In this document: in pieces, positions 41,200-51,611 of the stretch
Position numbering within the stretch: the stretch's first letter is position 1
How the letters are laid out: each line of letters opens with the position of its first letter
Assembly (NCBI GenBank): GCA_963663945.1
Contig: OY760687.1
Location: 2,294,001-2,358,000 of the forward strand
Direction of reading: 5' to 3'
Length of the DNA stretch: 64,000 bases
Source of the DNA: Bin87 sp963663945
GTDB taxonomy: Bacteria > Chloroflexota > Dehalococcoidia > Lucifugimonadales > UBA3495
Position numbers and translations under genes: made by a program
The notes under the pieces: model-generated
What the model saw: the letters and a program-made list of their open reading frames with translations, nothing else
Database searches by the model: none
What the model was told of the DNA's origin: nothing

Positions 41200-41607
41200 G
41201 TGGCTACGGTTGGGATAGATCACATCGCGATGCCCACCGCCGATGCGGAACAGCTGATGGCGTTCTACAAGAGGCTGGGATTTGCCATCAACGACGAGGC
41301 AGAATGGCGGGCCGGAACGGCGACCATCTTCTCCATTCAGATTGGCGATTCCAAGATCAACGTGCATCCCGAGGGGCACATGGCCGACTACCGGGGACCG
41401 ACGGCGGTCCCGGGCTGCACCGACATCTGCTTCGTCTGGGACGGCACCGTTGAAGATTGCCAGAAAATGCTGGCGGATGCCGGCGTCGACGTTATACGGG
41501 GCCCGGGGCCGCGCAAAGGCGCGCGACAACGCGGCGTGCTGCCGGCAGTGAGCCTGTACGCTCGAGACCCGGACAACAACCTGCTGGAATGGATGATTTA
41601 CCAGTAA
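41200..41607 (+). CDS. VOC/glyoxalase-like protein (second of a tandem pair)
   Basis: A 135-residue duplicate of the previous gene, starting at GTG 41200 with GAGGAGG eight bases upstream. Most positions match (GIDHIAMPTADAEQLMAFYKRLGF, YARDPDNNLLEWMIYQ). The metal residues are kept in both, so both may be active. The ThDP enzyme begins 62 bp later. Confidence 0.9.
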   Translation: MATVGIDHIAMPTADAEQLMAFYKRLGFAINDEAEWRAGTATIFSIQIGDSKINVHPEGHMADYRGPTAVPGCTDICFVWDGTVEDCQKMLADAGVDVIRGPGPRKGARQRGVLPAVSLYARDPDNNLLEWMIYQ

Positions 41608-41626
41608 ATTCGCGCGGTCGGTCAAC

Positions 41627-41653
41627 GTGGGGCGAATGACCATTTGCCCCTAC
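41627..41653. repeat. Dispersed palindrome, copy 1
   Basis: GTGGGGCGAATGACCATTTGCCCCTAC is an imperfect member of a palindromic family with better copies at 53241 and 62010. It lies 17 bp before the ThDP enzyme start. Confidence 0.6.
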
Positions 41654-41669
41654 CCATGGGAGAAAGGTT

Positions 41670-43343
41670 ATGACACGGATGCTGGGCAAGCACGCTCTGG
41701 CGCAGATGCTGGTGGCCGAAGGGGTGGAGTACATATTCGGCAACCCCGGCACCAGCGAGACGCCGTTCCTGGACGGTCTGCAGGACTTCCCGCAACTGCG
41801 GTACATACAGGCGTTGCAGGAAGGAACAGCGGTGGGGATGGCCGACGGCTACGCACGGGCCACCGGCAAGCCGGCGTTCGCAAACATTCACATCGCCGGC
41901 GGGCTGGCGAACGGGATCAGCGGTTTGTACAACGCGTTCCGGGGCGGGACACCGCTGGTGCTGACGGCCGGAAACTCGGACACGCGCATGCTGATCAGCG
42001 AGCCGGTGCTGTCCGGCGACCTGGTGGAGATGACCCAGCAGTACACCAAGTGGAGCGTCGAGATCCGCCACGCTTCGGATATTCCCGTGGCAATCCGGAG
42101 GGCTTTCAAGGAAGCCAAGACACCACCGACCGGGCCGGTGTTCGTGTCCTTCCCGTGGGATACGCTGGACGATGAGGTCGACTTCGAGGCCGTAGCCTCT
42201 TCCGACGGTTACTTCCGGATCCGGCCCGATGCGGCGGCGGTAGACCGGGCCACGGAGTTGCTGGCCGGCGCGGAGAACCCCGTGATCGTAGTGGGCGACC
42301 GCGTGGCGCAGTCGAACGCGGTGGAGCAGGTGGTGCGGGTAGCAGAGCAGACTGGAGCCCGGGTTGTCGCCACGTCGTACTCGGAGGTGAACTTCCCGAC
42401 GTCTCACCCGCAGTGGGGCGGGATGCTGAACACGAACAGCCCGGCAACCGCTCGCCAATTCCAGAACGCCGACGTGGTGATGGCGGTGGGCACTGACGTG
42501 TTCGCGTCGTTCCTGTATGTGGACGTGCCGTTCCTGAACCCGGATACCAAGCTGATCCACATGGACAGCAACTACTGGGAGATCGAAAAGAGCTACCCGA
42601 CGGAAGTGGGAATCATGGCCGACCCGGCGGCGGGCATGGCCGACCTGGCGGTATCGCTGGAGTCGAACATGTCCGGCGGGCAGCGGGAGGCGGCAGCGAC
42701 TCGGGCGGCCACCCTGGCGGCAGCGCGGGAGCGGGACGCCGAGCGCTACCAGGAGCGGATCGCGGCGACGTGGAACAATTCGCCGATGCCGGTGGAGCGC
42801 ATGATGCACGAACTGGCAGATGCGGTTCCGCCGAACACCATCATCGCCGACGAGGCGGTTACGTCGCGTCCCGCGGTGAACCGGGCCTTCGACTTCGAGA
42901 AGCCTGGCGACATCTACGGAATACGCGGAGGCGCACTGGGCTGGGCCATGCCGGGCGCGTTGGGAGTGAAGCTCGCGCATCCGGACCGACCAGTGCTGGC
43001 GGTGGTGGGTGACGGAGCGTCGATGTACACGGTGCAGGCGCTGTGGACAGCGAGCCGATACAACATCCCGGTGGTCTACGCCATCTGCAACAACCAGGCG
43101 TACCGCATCCTGAAGGTGAACATGGAGGTCTACCTGCGGGACATGCTGGACGACCGGGAACGGGACAGCGAATACGTGGGCATGGACTTTGCGAACCGGC
43201 TGGACCTGGCGATGATGGCGCAGGCGATGGGCGTCCACGGCGAACGGGTCGACGATCCGACGGAAATCGCACCGGCCATCCAGCGGGCTTTCGAGAGCGG
43301 CAAGCCGGCGCTGCTGGATATCACCATCAGCGGAGCGTTGTAG
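41670..43343 (+). CDS. Benzoylformate decarboxylase/acetolactate synthase-like ThDP enzyme
   Basis: A 557-residue ThDP enzyme with the catalytic Glu in IQALQEGTAVGMADGYARAT and the Mg-ThDP motif in VVGDGASMYTVQALW through AICNNQAYRIL. The start GKHALAQMLVAEGVEYIFGNPGTSETPF is like MdlC. It decarboxylates or ligates 2-oxoacids; the substrate is open. It is followed by a strong terminator. Confidence 0.88.
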   Translation: MTRMLGKHALAQMLVAEGVEYIFGNPGTSETPFLDGLQDFPQLRYIQALQEGTAVGMADGYARATGKPAFANIHIAGGLANGISGLYNAFRGGTPLVLTAGNSDTRMLISEPVLSGDLVEMTQQYTKWSVEIRHASDIPVAIRRAFKEAKTPPTGPVFVSFPWDTLDDEVDFEAVASSDGYFRIRPDAAAVDRATELLAGAENPVIVVGDRVAQSNAVEQVVRVAEQTGARVVATSYSEVNFPTSHPQWGGMLNTNSPATARQFQNADVVMAVGTDVFASFLYVDVPFLNPDTKLIHMDSNYWEIEKSYPTEVGIMADPAAGMADLAVSLESNMSGGQREAAATRAATLAAARERDAERYQERIAATWNNSPMPVERMMHELADAVPPNTIIADEAVTSRPAVNRAFDFEKPGDIYGIRGGALGWAMPGALGVKLAHPDRPVLAVVGDGASMYTVQALWTASRYNIPVVYAICNNQAYRILKVNMEVYLRDMLDDRERDSEYVGMDFANRLDLAMMAQAMGVHGERVDDPTEIAPAIQRAFESGKPALLDITISGAL

Positions 43344-43365
43344 CCGGCAACACGCAACACAAGAG

Positions 43366-43403
43366 AAGAGCAGGGCGGGTTTGCGGACCCGCCCTGCTCT
43401 TTT
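43366..43403 (+). terminator. Terminator of the ThDP enzyme gene
   Basis: A 15-bp stem AAGAGCAGGGCGGGT with its complement around TTGCGG, followed by TTT. It lies 23 bp after the stop. Confidence 0.8.
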
Positions 43404-43429
43404 CTCGCTGTTATCTGAGCCGGACTAGT

Positions 43430-43912
<483 letters not shown>

Positions 43913-43960
43913 AGGGTCAACTCCGGGGAGGGTCCCAGGACAGACGAACGGGATTAATGA

Positions 43961-43994
43961 GGACTGGATTCCTGCTTTCGCAGGAATGACGGAC
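43961..43994. repeat. Short hairpin repeat, family B copy 1
   Basis: TTCCTGC-TTTC-GCAGGAA (43969-43986) within ACTGGATTC...GAATGACGG. A related hairpin is at 54250-54267. This is a common type of extragenic palindrome. Confidence 0.55.
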
Positions 43995-44059
43995 TTTCGC
44001 GCAGGTGCCTGTCGAGCGGATCGAGATCAGGCCGGCGGCGGATCAAGCGCCGATCGGAG

Positions 44060-44404
44060 CTAAACGGCGTCCGTTCCGTGCTCGCCGGTGCGGATCCGGA
44101 TAGCGTCTCCCACCGGGTAGATGAAAATCTTGCCGTCGCCGGGCGCGCCGGTGATGGCGTTGGTGCGGATGACGTCCACCGCCCGGTCGGTGTCCTCGTC
44201 GTTGACCACGACCTCCACCTTTACCTTGGGCAGCATGTCGATGCGGTAGGTCCCGAGACCGCGCGCCGCGGTGACTTCCACGCCACCCTGGTTGCCCCGA
44301 CCTGAAACCTGCGTAACGGTGAGGCCCACCACGCCGGCTTCGCTGAGGGCGTCCTTGACGACGTCGAGACGTTCCGGCCGAAAAATGGCTTCGATTTTAT
44401 TCAT
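44060..44404 (-). CDS. P-II family nitrogen regulator-like protein
   Basis: A 114-residue GlnB/GlnK-type protein: NKIEAIFRPERLDVVKDALSEAGVVGLTV, the T-loop segment GLGTYRIDMLPKVKVEVVV with a Tyr at the uridylylation position, and ITGAPGDGKIFIYPV plus AIRIRTGE. No amtB or glnA gene is adjacent, so the usual target is not shown by context. Confidence 0.9.
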   Translation of the reverse strand: MNKIEAIFRPERLDVVKDALSEAGVVGLTVTQVSGRGNQGGVEVTAARGLGTYRIDMLPKVKVEVVVNDEDTDRAVDVIRTNAITGAPGDGKIFIYPVGDAIRIRTGEHGTDAV

Positions 44405-44551
44405 TGGGTTTCCACCTCGCTGATCTCAATTGTAATCGTTATGTCGATTTGCGTGCATGTTGTTAACGAGTTTACGCCCAGGCTTCCCAGAGGGTGCGCT
44501 GCTCTGCGACCAAACAGGCCTGGTCCGCCGGCGGTTGCACCGGAGCGCCGG

Positions 44552-46183
44552 CTACCGCCGGATCTGGATGCCGGCCGCCTCGCGATCAAAACAACCTGAG
44601 ATGAGGTCCTCGCGCTCCTGGCGCAAGACATCCTTTCGTACCCGAAGGCTGGGGGTTCGTGGCAGTTCGTCGCGGATTTCGATGTAGCGGGGCACCTTGA
44701 ATTAGGCCAGTCGGTCGGCGCACCAGTAGATGACATCCTCGGGCTGCGGAGACGCGCCGGGCCGTGGGGTGATGTAGGCTTTGACCTCATCCTCACCCAG
44801 ATCCGACGGCACGGCAATGATGGCGCAGTCCAGGACGCTCTCGTGGCTCTTGATGACGTCCTCGACTTCCTGCGAGGAGATGTTCTCGCCGCGGCGACGG
44901 ATGACGTCCTTCTTGCGGTCGACGAAGTACAGGTAGTCGTCGTCGTCGAGCCAACCCAGGTCGCCGGTGAAAAGCCAGCCGTCGCGCAGGGATGCGCTGG
45001 TCTCGGCGTCGTTGCGCCAGTAGCCGGCCATAGTGGCAGGGTTGCGGATGGTGATCTCACCGGGCTGTCCGTTGGCCACCGGGCTGCCTCCGTCGTCGAC
45101 AATCCGCACCGTGTTTTCGAACGCGTCGTCAGGATGGCGGCGAGGCTGACCCGACGAGTTGGGCCGCCGGTCTCCCCGTATGGCCTCGATGGTGCCGTAA
45201 CAAGTTTCGGTCATGCCGAAGCCGACGATGATGTCGGTGCCGAAGCGCTGCTCGAAATCGGATAGAAACTCGGGCGAAAAGGCCGGCGAACCGTAGAACA
45301 GGCGAACGGTGTTGTCAGCGTCGTCGGGTTGCGGATCATTCTTGGCCAGGACGGGCATCATCATGCCGATGAAGTTGACCACGGTAGCACGGGCCTCGCG
45401 CACCTGGTCCCAGAAGCGAGAGGCGCTGAAACGGTCCTGTACGACCAAGGTGGCGCCGGACGCCAGGGTGCCCATGGTGCTGTAGTACTGGGCATTGGCG
45501 TGGAAGTATGGAAGACAGGTGAAAAAGCGGTCGTCGGGCGTGGCCTGAGTCCAGAGAGCGAAACCCTGTCCGGCGGAAACGTACATCTGGTGGGTGACCT
45601 GGACTCCCTTGGGGTTGCCGGTGGTTCCGGAGGTGTACTGGAGCATCGAGATGTCAGTAGGCGACACCGTCGGAAGTTCGGCGATCTCGGGGGAGGCGGC
45701 CAGCAGGTCAGAGTAATTGGTCCAGCCCGAAGGCGGGGCATCGTTTCCCACGAAGAGGCGATGGCGGACGCAGGGGGCGATGTCAGCGGCCTGGGTCGCG
45801 ACGTCGAGCAGGTCCTGGTGGGCGACGAGCGCGGAAGCTTCCGCGTTATTGAGGATGAATGCCATCTCGTCGCGACGGTAGGCCGTGTTGATGGTGACGG
45901 TGATGCCCCCGATCAGCGCGAGGCCGAACCACGAGTACAAGACCTCGGGAACGTTGGGGAGAAACAGACAGACACGGTCGCCGTGGCCGATGCCCAAGTT
46001 GCGGAACATGGTGGCCGCAGAACGGCAGCGTCGGTAGAAATCGGCGTAGGTGATCTGTTGTCCGGCAATCTCGATGAAGATCTTGTCCGGATTGGAGCCG
46101 ACCACAATCTCAAGGAATTCGCCGAGGGATTTTTCCCACGAATGGCGATCGGACAGGGGCTCCAGACCGAGGATGCTACTCAT
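44552..46183 (-). pseudogene. AMP-binding acyl-CoA synthetase interrupted by an in-frame stop
   Basis: The 493-residue frame 46183-44702 has the adenylation signatures YTSGTTGNPKGV and YLYFVDRKKDVIRRRGENIS. It stops at TAA 44704-44702, right after WCADRLA. The same frame continues as FKVPRYIEIRDELPRTPSLRVRKDV to a TAG at 44554-44552. Relatives read LAxFKVPRYxEF here, so the TAA replaces one codon, probably Tyr. The lost 50 residues contain the C-terminal Lys (RVRKDV) that completes catalysis. It could be a recent mutation, a sequencing error or a truncated working protein. Confidence 0.85.
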
Positions 46184-46471
46184 AAATAAGCTCGGGATCC
46201 AACGGACGCAAAACAGCGGCCGGCGACGGATTACGTAGGGCTCACGCTATCACGCGAGTTGGGGGTGGTCAAGAGACAGATGCGCCGCGTGTACGAGCGT
46301 TCGTGCGGTAAACCGGTCCTCAGGTGAACCGCAGACACGACCGCGATTAGAGTTGGAGGCTTGGCGCCGCATCATCACTTACCGATCAGCCGTCCAATGA
46401 CCACGCGTGCTAGAATTGGCTCGCTTTCACCTGAACCAGTTGTATCGAATCGTACGCGAAGGACGCGCAAA

Positions 46472-46726
46472 GTGCAGATAACCGGCAGAGGCATTTGGAT
46501 CGCCTTGACCTCCGCAATATTGTGGGCGGCATCGATAGCCGCGATGCTTGGCGGAGGCTATGTAGTGGCGGTTGGTACGCCATGCCTGTGCGCCGATGTC
46601 AACAGCCTCATGCTGGGCGGAGGCCTGGTAATCATTCTGGTCAGCGCCGCCATGTTGCTCTGGTCCAGAGAATTGGCGCGCCTGGTCGTTGACCGGGTGA
46701 CCAGCCTGACCGCTCAACAGAAATAG
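46472..46726 (+). CDS. Small two-helix membrane protein, hypothetical
   Basis: About 84 residues from GTG 46472 (AAGGA eight bases upstream); the frame is open back to 46361. Two hydrophobic segments, WIALTSAILWAASIAAMLGG and LMLGGGLVIILVSAAMLLW, are separated by a short Cys-containing loop (CLCADV). No family recognised. The coding call rests on the helix pattern alone. Confidence 0.4.
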   Translation: MQITGRGIWIALTSAILWAASIAAMLGGGYVVAVGTPCLCADVNSLMLGGGLVIILVSAAMLLWSRELARLVVDRVTSLTAQQK

Positions 46727-46833
46727 TCACCAGCGGAAGCATTCGCGCCCGCCGCAATCCGGCGGAGTCGCTCACGGGAGGGCCAAACCCTCCAGCCCAG
46801 AAGCGGAGAGGAACCGGTCGCGGCGTTCGGCAA

Positions 46834-46858
46834 AGGTTCGTCGCTGTCCGACGAACCT
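46834..46858. terminator. Hairpin after the dipeptide permease operon
   Basis: AGGTTCGTCG/CGACGAACCT with loop CTGTC, 20 bp past the last permease stop. No U-run is clear, so it may be a weak terminator or RNA stabiliser. Confidence 0.45.
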
Positions 46859-46877
46859 CTCCGACAACAATGGAGGC

Positions 46878-47780
46878 CTAAAGCTGGCGCAGCTTGGGAT
46901 CCAGGCGATCGCGCATCCAGTCCCCGAACACGTTGAACGCGATCACAACCATGGTTATCGCGACGCCAGGGATGATGGAAATCCACCACGCAGTGGCGAC
47001 CTTTGCCCGGCCGTCCGCGACCATCTGTCCCCACGATGGCGTGGGCGGTGGGATCCCGGCGCCAAGGAAACTGAGTGATGCTTCAGTCAGGATGACCAGC
47101 CCCACGTGCAGCGTCAACATGACCATGAAAGAATTGAACACGTTGGGCATGATGTGAACGAACATGATCCGGGCGCCGGAGCAGCCGTGGACCTGAGCCA
47201 GCGCGACAAAATCGTTGTCTTTGAGCCCCAGCACCTCGCCTCTCGTGACCCGCGCGAACCTTGCCCACAGGATGAGGGTCACGGCAAGGACCACGGTCTG
47301 CAGTCCCTGCCCCATGGTAACTGCTAACAATAAGGCAAACAGAATCGTCGGGAAGGCAAGGGTCGCGTCCACCGCCCTCATGATGAATGTGTCCGTCTTG
47401 CCGCCCGCGTAGCCCGATAGCAGGCCCAGGACGCCACCGATGGCGCCTCCGGCCAGGAGGGCGGTGAAGGCCACGATCAAACTGACCCGGGCCCCGTAGA
47501 TCAAACGGCTGAGGATGTCCCGGCCCAGAATATCGGTGCCCAACAGGTGTTTGGCTGAACCCTCCGCCTGCCAGGCCGGCGGCTGGAGTTTGTCACGCAG
47601 TGACTGCTTGGTCGGTGAGTGGGGGGCGACGAGCGGCGCGAATATGGCGGCGAAAATCATGATCGCTATGATGACCACGGGGATCCAGGGCAGCCGTTTG
47701 AGTTCGTACTTCAGCCGCTGCTGCCGCTCGCCGGAGACCTCCAGCACCTGCACGCCAGTTTCTATTCGGTCGCTGGCCAT
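46878..47780 (-). CDS. Dipeptide/oligopeptide ABC transporter permease (DppC-like)
   Basis: A 300-residue inner-membrane permease with an N-terminal OppC-type tail, six helices and the EAA loop VLGLKDNDFVALAQVHGCSGARIMFVHIMPN. The start RLKYELKRLPWIPVVIIAIMIF fits OppC_N. It is the third gene of an oppA-dppB-dppC operon, 7 bases after dppB. ATPase genes (DppD/DppF) do not follow. Confidence 0.92.
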   Translation of the reverse strand: MASDRIETGVQVLEVSGERQQRLKYELKRLPWIPVVIIAIMIFAAIFAPLVAPHSPTKQSLRDKLQPPAWQAEGSAKHLLGTDILGRDILSRLIYGARVSLIVAFTALLAGGAIGGVLGLLSGYAGGKTDTFIMRAVDATLAFPTILFALLLAVTMGQGLQTVVLAVTLILWARFARVTRGEVLGLKDNDFVALAQVHGCSGARIMFVHIMPNVFNSFMVMLTLHVGLVILTEASLSFLGAGIPPPTPSWGQMVADGRAKVATAWWISIIPGVAITMVVIAFNVFGDWMRDRLDPKLRQL

Positions 47781-47787
47781 ATCGCTC

Positions 47788-48705
47788 CTAGTCGTACCGG
47801 ATCCTAGGGTTCACGTAAGCGTACAGGATGTCGACCACCAAATTCACGGCCAGGATTATCACCGCGTCCAGCAGGATTACCGCCTGCAACAGGGGAAAGT
47901 CGCGTTGCGCCACGGCGTCGATGGTGAGGCGGCCAATTCCCGGCCAGGCAAACACGGTCTCCGTAACGATGGCGCCGGTGACGAACCCGCCGACAAAAAC
48001 GCCGAAGAGCGTCAGCACCGGGATCAGGGCGTTGCGCAGGCAGTGCTTCCAGAAGACCTTCCACTCCTGCACACCTTTGATCCTGGCTAGCTTGACGTAC
48101 TCGGTATCCAACACTTCCAGCATACTGGAACGGATCAGCCGCATGATTCCCGCGATGGAGAATGTGCCCAGGGTGAACGCCGGCAAAATGTAGTGGAGGG
48201 GCCCTCCCATTCTCCCGGGCGGAAGCACGTCCAACCACACGCTGAATATGTAAATGCAGACGATGGCAATCCAGAAATTTGGAGTCGCCACCCCGAACAC
48301 CGCGATGGCACCCGCCACCTGGTCGATCCAGGTTCCCCGCTTGACCGCCGCCACGACCCCCAGCGGAATCGCGACCGAAATCGCGATGAACATCGACAGA
48401 GGCAACAACTTCAGAGTGTTGGGCAGCCGCTCGAAGAAAAGCTCTCCTGCGGGCTTTTTGTACACGATGGAGTCGCCGAAATCGCCCCGTACAATGCCGG
48501 TGAGAAACACAAAGAGCTGCACGTGGTACGGGCGGTCGAGGCCGAGGTTCCTCTCCACAAACTGGCGCTCTTCCTCGGTGGCATCTTCCGGCACCATGAG
48601 GTCTGCCGGATTGCCGGTTGCCCTGGCCAGGGCAAACACGATCAGCGCGACGATAAAGAGCAGGACAATGCCCTGCAAAAGCCGGTTGAGGATGTATTTT
48701 TGCAA
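47788..48705 (-). CDS. Dipeptide/oligopeptide ABC transporter permease (DppB-like)
   Basis: A 305-residue permease: YILNRLLQGIVLLFIVALIVFAL at the N-terminus, then MIRLIRSSMLEVLDTEYVKLARIKG in the EAA loop. It pairs with the DppC-like protein to form the channel. Full length. Confidence 0.93.
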   Translation of the reverse strand: MQKYILNRLLQGIVLLFIVALIVFALARATGNPADLMVPEDATEEERQFVERNLGLDRPYHVQLFVFLTGIVRGDFGDSIVYKKPAGELFFERLPNTLKLLPLSMFIAISVAIPLGVVAAVKRGTWIDQVAGAIAVFGVATPNFWIAIVCIYIFSVWLDVLPPGRMGGPLHYILPAFTLGTFSIAGIMRLIRSSMLEVLDTEYVKLARIKGVQEWKVFWKHCLRNALIPVLTLFGVFVGGFVTGAIVTETVFAWPGIGRLTIDAVAQRDFPLLQAVILLDAVIILAVNLVVDILYAYVNPRIRYD

Positions 48706-48845
48706 ATCCCCGACCTCAAGGAATGGTTCGCGCCGGGAGGTTCAGCCCGTTCCCGGCGCGATCCGCGTGTGGTGTCAAGGTTGGTGTTTGTGAATCTGGG
48801 TTGGGTCTGGCTACCGAGGCGGCCTTGAGCATCCAGATCCGAGCT

Positions 48846-50699
48846 TTATTGCTGCCAGGGGTTACCCTCGGCGTGCGGTATGCGGTGGAACACGTCACCG
48901 AGTTCGCCACGACCGTAGATGCCCTGCCAGCGGCCCACGGTTTCCGGATTGGACGCGTATAGGCTGACGCCCTGGACAATCGGGACACCGATCCACTGAT
49001 CCGCCACCAGTTCGATGATGGCGTTGGTGGCCTCCGCCCGCTTGGCATCGTCACGCTCCGAGATGGCGATCTCGTGGAGCGCGAGATATTCCTCAACCAA
49101 GGGCGTCATGTGATTGCGATCGCCAAACGCGTAATGGCCCTGATCCGGATGGAAGGTGGTCGCATATCGAGGCACGGGAAGGGGCCGTCCGGCGTTGCGG
49201 AAAATGCTGACCGCGCCGTTGAAGCCCTCGTCCCACTCATCGTGACCAGGCGTTCGTGTCATAGGAGTGAACACACCGCCCTCGATGATTTTCAGGTCGG
49301 TCTTGATACCAATCTCTTCCCAGAAACCGGTGACCGCCTGGCTCAGATCGTTCATATACGGGGTGCCCGAGAAGTTCGTACTCCAGAAGGTGACCTCGAA
49401 ACCGTCGGCGTATCCGGCTTCGGCCAAGAGTTGCTTTGCTCGGTCCGGGTCGTACACCAGGGTTTCCTCGCTCCACTTTTGCCACCTCGGGACATCCACG
49501 TCCACGCTGGTGGGGAAGGTAGCGAAAGGCATCGAGGGTCGCCCATAGCCGTTCAGGGTGAAGTCAATGATGTCCTGACGGTTGATGGCCAGTGACATGG
49601 CCTGCCGCACGCGAATATCGCTGATGGGCAATGCCTGAGCCTCGTCGAAGTAAAGGCCCCAGAACTGGTAGATGAACATGCCCACGCCCTCGATGACCGT
49701 GAGCTGTGCGCCGGCGGCTTCCACCTCGGGAGCGGACTCCGGCACCAGGTCGATGAGGTCAGCCTGACCGGTGCGAACCATGGCGAGCTTGGTGCTCTCC
49801 TCTGGAACCAGCAACAGGCTCATGTTTGCGAAGTGGGGGATACCGCGATACGACTTGTCGAAGGCCTCATACCTGAAGTAATCGCCCACGGAATGTTCGG
49901 CGTACTTCCAGGGACCGCTGCCCACCGGATTTTCCCGAAAACCTTCATCACCAACGGTTTCGATGTAGTCCTTGGGCATGATCTGGCCGCCCTGGAACAC
50001 CGCCCTGGTCAGCAGGCTCCAGAAGTGAGGCTTGGTTCCTTCGGTGTACATCCGCACGGTGAGATCATCAACGACCTCGATGGCGTCCTCGGACGGCTGA
50101 CGGAGTTGCCGGTTGAGGCGGTTACCGTCGCCCACGACGCTTTCGTCGTGGTACATGGTGCGCTCGAGGCTGAACTTCACGTCGTGCGCGTCCAGGACCT
50201 CGCCGTTGTGGAACTCAAGGCCCGGCGCGATGTTGAAAGTCCAGCTGGTGCCATCAGGATCGATTCCCCATTCCTGCGCCACGCCGGGGCCGACGCCGCC
50301 GTACTGGGATTCGTGGTTGAACCCGAGGAGCGCATCATATATGGGCGCCTGATACTGCGCATGACCGGCGCGGGTTTGCAGAATGGGGTCGGTATTCTGT
50401 GAACCGAGATTTTGCAGGCTCACGGTCAGCGTGCCGGTGGGATCTCCCTGCCGGACCACTGCCTCAACCGGGGGCACCGGGGTGGCCACCACCAAGACTT
50501 CCCTGGTGACCTCCACTTCTCGTTCGACCTGTACTTCCTTCTCGACCTCGACCTGTTCGGTCACGACCTTTTCAACCTCAACTTGTTCGGTCACGACGCG
50601 CGTGACCTCGACGACTTCAGGTGTAGCGGCTCCTCCGCAGGCCATGACAAGTGCGAGGGACAAGGTTAATGATCCCAGCCAGACTGCCTTGAGCGACAT
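48846..50699 (-). CDS. Oligopeptide-binding lipoprotein (SBP_bac_5 family) with repeat linker
   Basis: A 617-residue extracytoplasmic binding protein. The signal peptide ends in the lipobox ALVMAC (Cys 21). Residues about 30-75 are a Val/Glu linker built of VTEQVEVEKV-type repeats, a style common in Chloroflexota lipoproteins. The SBP_bac_5 domain has YDALLGFNHESQYGG, FNIAPGLEFHNGEVLDAHDVKFSLER and a C-terminal DDAKRAEATNAIIELV. It would deliver peptides or other solutes to the two permeases. Confidence 0.92.
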   Translation of the reverse strand: MSLKAVWLGSLTLSLALVMACGGAATPEVVEVTRVVTEQVEVEKVVTEQVEVEKEVQVEREVEVTREVLVVATPVPPVEAVVRQGDPTGTLTVSLQNLGSQNTDPILQTRAGHAQYQAPIYDALLGFNHESQYGGVGPGVAQEWGIDPDGTSWTFNIAPGLEFHNGEVLDAHDVKFSLERTMYHDESVVGDGNRLNRQLRQPSEDAIEVVDDLTVRMYTEGTKPHFWSLLTRAVFQGGQIMPKDYIETVGDEGFRENPVGSGPWKYAEHSVGDYFRYEAFDKSYRGIPHFANMSLLLVPEESTKLAMVRTGQADLIDLVPESAPEVEAAGAQLTVIEGVGMFIYQFWGLYFDEAQALPISDIRVRQAMSLAINRQDIIDFTLNGYGRPSMPFATFPTSVDVDVPRWQKWSEETLVYDPDRAKQLLAEAGYADGFEVTFWSTNFSGTPYMNDLSQAVTGFWEEIGIKTDLKIIEGGVFTPMTRTPGHDEWDEGFNGAVSIFRNAGRPLPVPRYATTFHPDQGHYAFGDRNHMTPLVEEYLALHEIAISERDDAKRAEATNAIIELVADQWIGVPIVQGVSLYASNPETVGRWQGIYGRGELGDVFHRIPHAEGNPWQQ

Positions 50700-51102
50700 T
50701 CGGCACCTCCGACGCTAAACGCGAATAATGTGATGCGGTTAGGTTGTCGCCGCACGATACACCGTACCACCAAAACAGTCAATTTTTGTTCTCTATGAGC
50801 GGGGCAATTGCAATTCGCGCGGATTATTGCACAATATCGTCAACACACGGCAGATCGGCGCGCTTAGACAGTGAGCCAAGTTGTTTACGTTATTCGTACC
50901 AAACTGGTGATATAACACCGATTATCGATAGAACCGACCACTGTTGGAGGTCGGTCGGCAAGACCTTTTCAAGATTCCGACATTCAGTCCGGGGCAATTC
51001 GGTTGAATTGACAGCAATTTGGGGCGGATTTAGACTGCCTTGCACTCGATTGATGCGGGCGCTTGCCGATCAGACTGACGCCTGAAGCAATGATGGTTGG
51101 AT
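50700..51102. other. AT-richer intergenic region, no gene seen
   Basis: A 403-base gap between the divergent binding protein and the DUF35 gene. It is noticeably less GC-rich than the neighbours and should carry both promoters, but I cannot place either with confidence. Confidence 0.55.
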
Positions 51103-51510
51103 ATGGTCATTTCCGTCGATGAAAAATGCCTCCGGCTGACCGACGAAAGCGGGGAGCGCGGAGTATTGCTGGGAATGCGGTGCCGGAAATGCGGTGTTTG
51201 CGTGTTCGGCCCGGCGACGTTCTGCCAATCGTGCACATCCGCCGACCTGGAAGAGGTTGAACTGTCCGCCGACGGAACACTGTACAGTTTCACCATTGTG
51301 AGGGTACCCCCATCTGGCTGGCCGGGACCGGTGCCTTACGTGTTGGGCGAGGCCGAACTGCCGGAGGGTCCGCACGTGCTGGCCGAGCTGATCGATTGCG
51401 CCCACGACGACCTGCGGGTGGGAATGGACGTTACCTTGGCAATTCGGACCGTGGGCATGGATGGTATCGAAGGCTCAGAGCGAGCCGTGTACAAGTGGCG
51501 GCCCGCCTAG
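51103..51510 (+). CDS. DUF35 OB-fold/zinc-ribbon protein
   Basis: A 135-residue protein from ATG 51103. A rubredoxin-like ribbon (GMRCRKCGVCVFGPATFCQSCTSADLEEVEL) precedes an OB-fold with TLYSFTIVRVPPSGW and VLGEAELPEG. DUF35 proteins bind acyl-CoA and partner thiolase-like enzymes. The thiolase gene is next. Confidence 0.88.
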   Translation: MVISVDEKCLRLTDESGERGVLLGMRCRKCGVCVFGPATFCQSCTSADLEEVELSADGTLYSFTIVRVPPSGWPGPVPYVLGEAELPEGPHVLAELIDCAHDDLRVGMDVTLAIRTVGMDGIEGSERAVYKWRPA

Positions 51511-51611
51511 AAAGCAACACGATCGACGCACTTTGCTCGCAAATGCAGGTTCGCAGGGACGGACGCAGGCTCGACGCCCTAAGCACGCAGACACGATCAG
51601 GTGGTGATCAA

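Noticed and set aside
41622..43238. A 538-codon open frame on the minus strand
   Set aside because: It lies over the ThDP enzyme gene, and its His/Arg/Val-rich product has no recognisable domain.
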